Of a stretch of DNA of 6,336 bases, positions 1 to 4,403 are shown in pieces. The notes under the pieces were generated by a model. The model had not been told where the DNA came from. It saw only the letters and a program-made list of their open reading frames with translations, and did not search any database. Origin of the DNA: Desulfocapsa sp. (lineage in GTDB: Bacteria > Desulfobacterota > Desulfobulbia > Desulfobulbales > Desulfocapsaceae); assembly GCA_029935135.1 (NCBI GenBank), contig JAOZKX010000137.1:1-6336 (forward strand), in the 5' to 3' direction. The first letter of the stretch is position 1, and every line of letters begins with the position of its first letter. The translations under genes and the position numbers were made by a program.

Positions 1-248
1 ATTCCAACTTTAAAGAAAGGTAATTTTTTTGGACTTACTTTGATTTTCTGACCGGTCTTGGGGTTTCGCCCCTCGTATGTTCCGTAGTCCTTAATAACAA
101 AACTGCCAAAACCACGTATCTCTATACTATCCCCTTGAGCCAGTGCCTCGGTCATGGTCTCGATAATAGTATTAGTGATGGCAGCAGCTTCTCTGTGTGG
201 AAGATCAAGATCCTGTGACAAAGATTCTATTAGATCGGATTTGTTCAT
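1..248 (-). CDS. ihfB: IHF/HU-family DNA-bending protein, probably integration host factor beta-type subunit (3' end cut by window edge)
   Basis: This encodes a small nucleoid protein that dimerises and bends DNA sharply, acting in transcription, recombination and replication. Translation from the ATG at 248 gives 82 residues (MNKSDLIESL...) and runs off the left edge; family members are about 90-100 residues, so only the last 10-20 are missing. The N-terminal two-helix dimerisation region is followed by the family signature IEIRGFGSF (residues 42-50) and the DNA-inserting beta-arm tip GRNPKTG (60-66), whose Pro63 is the residue that intercalates into DNA in this family. The start is supported by AGGAG six bases upstream. 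The RGFGSF and GRNPKTG motifs favour an IHF beta-like protein over classical HU, but delta-proteobacteria carry several paralogues, so the subunit assignment is tentative. It lies 178 nt downstream of the pseudouridine synthase gene on the same strand and probably has its own promoter, although I could not identify a convincing one. Confidence 0.93.
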   Translation of the reverse strand, partial: MNKSDLIESLSQDLDLPHREAAAITNTIIETMTEALAQGDSIEIRGFGSFVIKDYGTYEGRNPKTGQKIKVSPKKLPFFKVG

Positions 249-254
249 ACCTGA

Positions 255-259
255 CTCCT
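255..259 (-). promoter_or_regulatory. Ribosome binding site of the IHF-type gene
   Basis: AGGAG on the minus strand sits six bases before the ATG at 248. It is a strong Shine-Dalgarno sequence and fixes the start codon. Confidence 0.8.
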
Positions 260-285
260 AGTTAAACAAAGTAAACACCGTTGTC

Positions 286-307
286 ATTTTACGGCGTTCA
301 GTAAAAT
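286..307 (-). repeat. Inverted repeat in the IHF gene leader (7-bp arms)
   Basis: ATTTTAC (286-292) and GTAAAAT (301-307) are perfect inverted arms separated by 8 nt. The repeat lies 38-59 nt upstream of the IHF start codon. It could be an operator or a weak leader hairpin. AT-rich arms of this size can also arise by chance. Confidence 0.45.
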
Positions 308-308
308 T

Positions 309-355
309 ATGGTTTTTCAAAGAGAGGCTCACAGATGCTTCCTTGAAAAAGCCAT
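309..355 (-). repeat. Imperfect inverted repeat (12-13-bp arms) between rluB and the IHF gene
   Basis: The arm at 309-320 (ATGGTTTTTCAA) is complementary to the arm at 343-355 (TTGAAAAAGCCAT) apart from one unpaired base; the loop is 22 nt. On the minus strand the 3' arm is followed by a weak U-rich run (AAUUUUA). It could therefore help end transcription of the upstream operon, or fold in the leader of the IHF mRNA. The stem is AU-rich and the U-run is broken, so a terminator is not firmly supported. Confidence 0.45.
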
Positions 356-391
356 TAAATCATGAGGATACGAGTAGTTGTGACGGCGATC

Positions 392-410
392 ATCTGTTTA
401 TTAAACAGAT
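392..410. repeat. 19-bp perfect dyad, operator-like
   Basis: ATCTGTTTATTAAACAGAT has 9-bp arms that are perfect inverted copies around a single central base. A one-base loop makes an RNA hairpin unlikely, and no U-tract follows on either strand. A binding site for a dimeric regulator is the more natural reading. It lies 17 nt beyond the rluB stop and about 144 nt upstream of the IHF start, in the leader or promoter region of the latter. Confidence 0.5.
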
Positions 411-426
411 AACTATATAGATTTAA

Positions 427-1173
427 TCAGCTATTTTTTTGTTTGTAAAGGAGTTTGTTTGAAAAAATCCTTTTTAGCTCATTTTGTGTAAGGATTTTAT
501 ATTTTCCTGAGGCAAGACCATCCAGGGTCAGTCTGCCATAGGCGAGCCTTTTCAGAGAAATTACAGGGTGTGAAACAGCCTGGAACATTTTTTTCACCTG
601 GCGTTTTCTCCCCTCGTGGATGGTAATAATCATTACACTGGTTTTTTTCTTTCGTTTCTGAATACGGATTGTGGCCGGAGCAGTTTGTTTGTTTTCCAGT
701 AAAATACCTTTTTCCAGCTGTCGTACAGTGTTCTTCCCAGGATGTCCACGGACTTCTGCCTCATATGTTTTGTTGACCTCATTGCTTGGATGCTGGATGG
801 ATTGGGCAAGATTTCCATCATTGGTAAGGATGAGTGCACCTTCCGTATCCAGATCCAGTCTGCCCACGGGAAAAACCCGTTGCCCAATTCCCTGGAGCAA
901 TGAGGTTACAATGGGCCTCCCCTGTGGATCTGACAGGGTGGTGACATAGCCTTTGGGTTTATTCAACAGTATATAGATAAGCTCCTCGCTGGCCTGCACC
1001 TCTTTGTTGTCAAAGTGAACCGTTTGTTTACCTGGAGTTATCAGGGTCCCCATGGAGGTGATGATTTGGCCATCCACCTTCACTCGTCCCTGGGCGATAA
1101 ACTCCTCCGATTTACGTCTGGAGGCAATACCGCATTTGGCCAGATATTTTTGCAGACGAAGGGGCGTTGCCAT
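427..1173 (-). CDS. rluB: 23S rRNA pseudouridine synthase, RsuA/RluB/RluE/RluF family (RluB type)
   Basis: This encodes a cytoplasmic enzyme that isomerises a uridine in ribosomal RNA to pseudouridine; by its RluB-like features the target is probably in the 23S peptidyl-transferase region. The 248 residues show an N-terminal S4 RNA-binding domain (about 5-60, LQKYLAKCGIASRRKSEE), then ILLNKPKGYVTT (68-79). The catalytic motif GRLDLDTEG at 104-112 has Asp107 as the expected catalytic aspartate, followed by LTNDG. The C-terminal motif HEGRKRQVKKMF spans 186-197, a Lys-rich version of the usual EGRNRQVRRMF. The length matches the family. The start lies 3 nt after the ubiD stop and has no strong ribosome binding site, so translation is probably coupled to ubiD. 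The family is certain; choosing RluB over RluE, RluF or RsuA rests on overall pattern and is less certain. Confidence 0.95.
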   Translation of the reverse strand: MATPLRLQKYLAKCGIASRRKSEEFIAQGRVKVDGQIITSMGTLITPGKQTVHFDNKEVQASEELIYILLNKPKGYVTTLSDPQGRPIVTSLLQGIGQRVFPVGRLDLDTEGALILTNDGNLAQSIQHPSNEVNKTYEAEVRGHPGKNTVRQLEKGILLENKQTAPATIRIQKRKKKTSVMIITIHEGRKRQVKKMFQAVSHPVISLKRLAYGRLTLDGLASGKYKILTQNELKRIFSNKLLYKQKNS

Positions 1174-1176
1174 GGC

Positions 1177-2955
1177 TTAATAGAGGTGTGAGGGGAGGAG
1201 ACTGGAGATTCGGGAATCCACAAGTTTACGGGTGGCCTCATCAACTTCGAGGACATCGGTATACCAGGGTTTCATCCGGCAATCGAAAACAACAGGTGGG
1301 GCAAGTCCAACATGAAAACGCTGTACGGTTGTTACGGCTCCATGGATATCAGCAGCTGGCTCAAAACGGGTGAAGAATGTCCAGAGAAATTCCTGCAGTG
1401 AGCAGGTGGCCTCATCACAGTTATCAACAATGAGAACGACCGGCCAGTCAGCAAATTCCGCTGAGGATGCAAGGGTTGCAGCAAGCTCAGCGTGTTTCTC
1501 GTAGGACTCGGTCTGTACCACTAATGTCCCGGGAAGATAGCATTTGATCCGGCTGCAGTGGGGAGGGAGGTCACCTGAGAATTCAGTGGGCAGCTCTCTG
1601 ACTTTTTCTTTTCCAAGCCCCATCATCATCGCCTTTGAGCCTTTATTTACCGAAGGCCCAGTGTAATCGAGTGTATCCTGGGAGACATTGGCAAAGACAA
1701 AAAGATCACGATCCCAGTGAATACGCTCTAGCACATGGGTCCAGAGGGCAGGGAAATCGGTGATATCAATATCACCATCTGTCAGGATAAGGAATTTGGT
1801 CAGTGAAAGCTGCCCCTCTCCCAGAATGCGAAGTCCGGCGGCAAAGGCTTCCCGTGGATAGCGATCTGCAACCCGTGCAGCAGCCAGGCAGTGAAACCCG
1901 GTTTCACCGAAAGTCTTCAGCTCCCGAACCCCTTTCATGACCAGCGGGAATAGGGGAGAGAGCAGATCCTGCAGGTAATCACCGATAAAGTAGTCTTCCT
2001 GCTTAGGCCTGCCAACTATGGTTGCAGGATAAATGGCATTGTTCCGGTGGTAGAGGTGTGTTGCCTGGAAAATGGGATAATCATGTTGCAGAGAGTTGTA
2101 ACCGTAATGGTCGCCAAAAGGACCTTCGGGCTTTCGTATATGAGGTGGAACCACGCCGCGTACAGCAAATTCTGCATTTGCCACAAGACGATGACCACCC
2201 TGTGGATCCGGGGTCATATCCAGTTTCCTGCCCAGGAGAAGAGAGGTCAGCATAAGTTCCGGGATATCTTCTGGTAGCGGGGCGATGGCGGCAAGCATCA
2301 GGGCGGGCGGGCCGCCGATGTAAAGGGTCATGGGCAGGGCCTGGTTCAGCTGCTCTGCTGCATGATAATGATAGCCGCCTCCCTTATGGATCTGCCAGTG
2401 AATACCGGTTGTCTGCTCGTCATGGCGTTGAATACGATACATGCCAAGATTATGGCCCTTGCCCTCTGGATGTTCTGTGTATACGAGAGGCAGGGTGACA
2501 AAGGCCCCCCCGTCACTATGCCAGGAGGTGAGCATGGGCAGACTGCCGAGTTGTGTCGGTTGTTGACAGTTTTCAAGGATCGGTCCCTGTTTCTGTTCTT
2601 TCATCCCGATCTTCAGGCCGTCTTGTATGAGCTGCCGGTGATCCCACAGGGTCTTCATCTTGAGGGGCATCATCGATTCTGTGAGATGGACAAGATCCTG
2701 CACAAACTGCTGCGGTCGTTTGCCAAAGGCAAGTTCCAGCCGTTTGGCAGTACCGAACAGATTGGTGATAACCGGGAATTGACTGCCTTTGACTTTGCTG
2801 AAGAGCAGTGCCGGTCCCTGGCGATTGATGACACGCCGATGGATTTCAGCTATTTCCAGATAGGGGTCAACCTCTTCTTCAATCACATGTAACTGGTTTT
2901 CCCGCCTGAGGAGTTCTATAAAACTTCGAAGATCATAAAGGATATCGTGTGCCAT
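1177..2955 (-). CDS. UbiD-family prenyl-FMN-dependent decarboxylase (possibly menaquinone or ubiquinone-type aromatic acid decarboxylase)
   Basis: UbiD enzymes reversibly decarboxylate aromatic or unsaturated acids with a prenylated flavin made by UbiX; no ubiX is present here. The start resembles UbiD proteins (DLRSFIELLRRENQLHVI, then VDPYLEIAEI), followed by GPALLF (47-52) and NLFGT (65-69). The family's active-site residues are visible: Arg174 in NLGMYRIQ, His190 in IHKGG, and Glu277 and Asp282 in PEGPFGDHYGY (276-286). An Asp at the last position also occurs in the E. coli UbiD I recall (EGPYGDHTGY). At 592 residues it is about 95 longer than E. coli UbiD and closer to the roughly 600-residue subgroup linked to futalosine-pathway menaquinone synthesis in anaerobes. 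That link is inference, as no mqn gene is in view. The C-terminal part (about 460-592) is the extra, family-variable region. The start is 10 nt after the preceding gene and the ribosome binding site is weak, which fits its place inside an operon. Confidence 0.95.
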   Translation of the reverse strand: MAHDILYDLRSFIELLRRENQLHVIEEEVDPYLEIAEIHRRVINRQGPALLFSKVKGSQFPVITNLFGTAKRLELAFGKRPQQFVQDLVHLTESMMPLKMKTLWDHRQLIQDGLKIGMKEQKQGPILENCQQPTQLGSLPMLTSWHSDGGAFVTLPLVYTEHPEGKGHNLGMYRIQRHDEQTTGIHWQIHKGGGYHYHAAEQLNQALPMTLYIGGPPALMLAAIAPLPEDIPELMLTSLLLGRKLDMTPDPQGGHRLVANAEFAVRGVVPPHIRKPEGPFGDHYGYNSLQHDYPIFQATHLYHRNNAIYPATIVGRPKQEDYFIGDYLQDLLSPLFPLVMKGVRELKTFGETGFHCLAAARVADRYPREAFAAGLRILGEGQLSLTKFLILTDGDIDITDFPALWTHVLERIHWDRDLFVFANVSQDTLDYTGPSVNKGSKAMMMGLGKEKVRELPTEFSGDLPPHCSRIKCYLPGTLVVQTESYEKHAELAATLASSAEFADWPVVLIVDNCDEATCSLQEFLWTFFTRFEPAADIHGAVTTVQRFHVGLAPPVVFDCRMKPWYTDVLEVDEATRKLVDSRISSLLPSHLY

Positions 2956-2965
2956 GTCTGTTCAG

Positions 2966-3217
2966 TTAACTGTTGTCAGAGTGGGTATGGGGGGAGCGTT
3001 CGAGGAGAAACAGTTCGTGGTATTCGTCTTCGCTCATATTCTTCTTTAAAAATCCTGTCAGGGTGTGAACAAGCTCTTGAATCTCATCACTGCTCAGTCG
3101 TTTGGCAAATATTTCCGTAAATTCTTTTCTGCCAAGGAGCTGGAGAAAGCAGGCAATGGAGCTGCGGTCAAGCTCCTCGTTTAGGCCAAAACACATCTGG
3201 TGGGGATCAAGAGTCAT
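2966..3217 (-). CDS. Small conserved-looking helical protein of unknown function (83 aa)
   Basis: I do not recognise a named family. The 83-residue product (MTLDPHQMCF...) is acidic, has no signal peptide or membrane segment, and is predicted by eye to be mostly helical. Apparent helices are EELDRSSIACFLQLLG (about 14-29), KEFTEIFAKRL (31-41), SSDEIQELVHTLTGFLKK (42-59) and SEDEYHELFLLE (62-73). The tail is polar and His/Ser-rich. It is very probably a real gene: its ATG overlaps the stop of yjbQ in a 4-nt ATGA, and it ends 10 nt before ubiD. Being locked between these two genes suggests co-translation with one or both, but I cannot assign a role. Met8 is a possible alternative start. Confidence 0.75.
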   Translation of the reverse strand: MTLDPHQMCFGLNEELDRSSIACFLQLLGRKEFTEIFAKRLSSDEIQELVHTLTGFLKKNMSEDEYHELFLLERSPHTHSDNS

Positions 3218-3615
3218 GACGCCTGCAGCCTGTATTGAATTTTTCTGCTTCTGGGGCCGTCAAACTCGCAAAAATAGATGGCTTGCCAGGTTCCCAGCTG
3301 TGGGTTGCCATTCTGGATAAAAAGAGTCAGGGATGCTCCCATAAGGGATGCCATAATATGGGATGGTGAGTTCCCTTCCATATGGCGGAAGGGGTAGTCC
3401 AGGGGAACGATTTCTTTAAAACCTTTTATGATATCCGTGCGTACATCCGGGTCTGCCCCTTCATTAATGGTCAGCCCGGCAGTGGTGTGTGGATTAAAGA
3501 GATAACAGATGCCATCCATTATACCACTCTCCTGAATCAGGGTTTTCACCTGAGTCGTGATATCGATAAGGTGCATCTGCTCTGTGCTGACCACTGTAAA
3601 CTCGCCGCTGTGCAT
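3214..3615 (-). CDS. yjbQ: YjbQ/UPF0047 family protein
   Basis: This is a small soluble protein of the widespread UPF0047 (TIGR00149) family, whose E. coli member has been reported to have weak thiamine-phosphate synthase activity; the true role is unsettled. From the chosen start it has 133 residues, the usual family length. It carries the hallmark blocks HTTAGLTINE (43-52) and ADPDVR (54-59), His78 in HMEGN, His86 in SPSH, LGTWQ (107-111) and EFDGPRSRK (117-125). The conserved histidines are those expected to form the metal or anion site. The reading frame opens further to an ATG at 3690, but those 25 extra residues would lie inside the lipoprotein gene in another frame and have no family counterpart. 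The ATG at 3615, 4 nt after the lipoprotein stop, is preferred although its ribosome binding site is poor. The stop overlaps the next start as ATGA. Confidence 0.92.
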   Translation of the reverse strand: MHSGEFTVVSTEQMHLIDITTQVKTLIQESGIMDGICYLFNPHTTAGLTINEGADPDVRTDIIKGFKEIVPLDYPFRHMEGNSPSHIMASLMGASLTLFIQNGNPQLGTWQAIYFCEFDGPRSRKIQYRLQAS

Positions 3616-3619
3616 TGGA

Positions 3620-4072
3620 TCAGTTCTGTAACTGCCAGTGGCCATACTGGTCACGACAGGCGGTGCTGTAGGTGGTTTCAGTCTTGCCATCTATTACGGC
3701 CTGGATTTGTGCCTGACGGCAGGGCTGCTTGGTCTGCGAATTGGAATAGGCTGGCTGCGGGGTAACCTGGTAGCTGTTGCCGCTATCGGGGTTACGCCAG
3801 CCGTTGGTCTGCCCGGAGACGCCGCGTTCGTAGACATGGTTCAGCTGCTGTCTGTCATATTTATCCATCTCGTTGCCAACCATATAGCCAAGCATAGTAC
3901 CAATTGCGGCTCCAATCAGGGTCGCTTCAGTATTATGACCAATGGCCTGTCCGGCAAGTGCTCCGGCTACGGCACCTCCACCGGCACCCATCTGGGCCTT
4001 GTTGGGATCGGCACAGGAGGAGAGTAAAAGGGTGAGAACGAGAAGGACCGGGAGGAAAAGGGTCTGTTTCAT
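3620..4072 (-). CDS. Glycine-zipper outer-membrane lipoprotein, 17-kDa surface-antigen type
   Basis: This is the first gene of the minus-strand operon. The 150-residue product starts with a lipoprotein signal: charged MKQ, hydrophobic LFLPVLLVLTLLL, and lipobox LSSC with lipidated Cys20. Residue +2 is Ala rather than Asp, which fits export to the outer membrane. Residues about 29-66 form a glycine-zipper segment (GAGGGAVAGALAGQAIG, then GAAIGTMLGYMVG) like the 2TM glycine-zipper of 17-kDa surface antigens. The C-terminal part (about 117-148: PCRQ, then GKTETTYSTACR, then GHWQ) resembles the end domain of that family, with two cysteines, Cys118 and Cys139, that could pair. The role is probably envelope integrity or surface structure, but no specific function is known. 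The start is firm: AAGGAG lies six bases upstream. Confidence 0.9.
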   Translation of the reverse strand: MKQTLFLPVLLVLTLLLSSCADPNKAQMGAGGGAVAGALAGQAIGHNTEATLIGAAIGTMLGYMVGNEMDKYDRQQLNHVYERGVSGQTNGWRNPDSGNSYQVTPQPAYSNSQTKQPCRQAQIQAVIDGKTETTYSTACRDQYGHWQLQN

Positions 4073-4078
4073 GGGTTG

Positions 4079-4084
4079 CTCCTT
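4079..4084 (-). promoter_or_regulatory. Ribosome binding site of the lipoprotein gene
   Basis: AAGGAG on the minus strand lies six bases before the ATG at 4072. It is the strongest Shine-Dalgarno sequence of the operon, as expected for its first gene. Confidence 0.8.
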
Positions 4085-4118
4085 ACTGGGTGAATAAAGT
4101 AAATTGTTTTCTTATTTT

Positions 4119-4147
4119 ATCATAATGAATTTTGAGTAATCTTGAAA
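4119..4147 (-). promoter_or_regulatory. Possible sigma-70-type promoter for the lipoprotein-to-rluB operon
   Basis: On the minus strand a good -10 element, TATGAT (4119-4124), is followed by AAAATAAG in an AT-rich stretch. Seventeen bases upstream is a weak -35 element, TTTCAA (4142-4147). It sits about 47 nt upstream of the first gene. The -35 match is poor, so this is tentative. Confidence 0.35.
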
Positions 4148-4234
4148 GGATATAAAACAAACCACGGTGAGTTGCGCCCTATGTATTTGAAAATCCGTAA
4201 ATAGAGGTTCCTGAGGAAGGGATTCCTGGAGGGC

Positions 4235-4292
4235 TAGGCATAATGCTTAGATGCATCTAGGCATTATGCCTATTGTTTTCTGTTCTTTGTTT
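4235..4292 (+). terminator. 38-bp near-perfect palindrome with U-rich tail: intrinsic-terminator-like or attenuator-like element
   Basis: The outer arms TAGGCATAATGC (4235-4246) and GCATTATGCCTA (4261-4272) are perfect inverted copies. The 12 bases between them, TAGATGCATCTA (4248-4259), are themselves a perfect palindrome. The only mismatch, T4247 with G4260, would be a G-U pair in plus-strand RNA. Thus 38 bases form one almost continuous dyad. On the plus strand it is followed by a U-rich run (4273-4292, UUGUUUUCUGUUCUUUGUUU); the minus strand has none. That polarity fits an intrinsic terminator on the plus strand, yet no plus-strand gene precedes it. It may be a leader attenuator for the gene at 4404, the end of a small RNA, or a mobile or regulatory palindrome. 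Confidence 0.5.
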
Positions 4293-4312
4293 AGTAATAT
4301 GGCAACGAAATT

Positions 4313-4338
4313 CATTTTTTGATAACACATTTTTTGAT
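4313..4338. repeat. 11-bp direct repeat upstream of the exported-protein gene
   Basis: CATTTTTTGAT occurs at 4313-4323 and again at 4328-4338, a 15-base period. It lies 66-91 nt upstream of the start at 4404, where a promoter or regulator site could be. GATAAT, a possible -10-like hexamer, begins right after the second copy at 4339. Confidence 0.5.
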
Positions 4339-4388
4339 GATAATTCGTAACAATTTCTGCAGAGCCTGCAACCATGAAACTGATATAT

Positions 4389-4394
4389 AGGGGA
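4389..4394 (+). promoter_or_regulatory. Ribosome binding site of the exported repeat protein
   Basis: AGGGGA lies nine bases before the ATG at 4404. It decides between that start and an in-frame ATG at 4374, which has no recognisable ribosome binding site. Confidence 0.65.
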
Positions 4395-4403
4395 AATTCT
4401 CGT

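Larger units (their letters stand above)
4073..4403. other. Divergent intergenic region between the operon and the exported-protein gene
   Basis: These 331 nt carry no convincing gene. They hold, from left to right, the lipoprotein ribosome binding site and possible minus-strand promoter, an 11-bp dyad TTCCTGAGGAA (4208-4218), the large palindrome at 4235-4272 with its U-rich flank, an AT-rich stretch with an 11-bp direct repeat (4313-4338), and the plus-strand ribosome binding site at 4389. No strong plus-strand promoter with good -35 and -10 elements was found by eye. Confidence 0.7.

Noticed and set aside
392..410. Palindrome after rluB considered as its transcription terminator
   Set aside because: The loop would be a single base, the stem is AT-rich, and no U-tract follows on the minus strand. 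An operator-like dyad is a better description.
2362..2892. 176-codon open frame on the plus strand
   Set aside because: It is wholly antisense to the UbiD gene, whose conserved motifs are intact. The plus-strand product has no recognisable domain.
3638..4027. 129-codon plus-strand frame with a hydrophobic, Gly-rich product
   Set aside because: Its hydrophobic look comes from reading the glycine-zipper codons of the lipoprotein gene in antisense. The minus-strand gene has a lipobox and a strong ribosome binding site.
4181..4204. Seven-codon open frame (MYLKIRK) before the large palindrome, considered as a leader peptide
   Set aside because: It has no ribosome binding site, no run of one amino acid's codons, and is short enough to occur by chance.
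4374..4403. Upstream in-frame ATG at 4374 as the start of the exported protein
   Set aside because: It lacks a ribosome binding site and would place ten further residues before an already long signal-peptide N-region. The ATG at 4404 has AGGGGA at suitable spacing.
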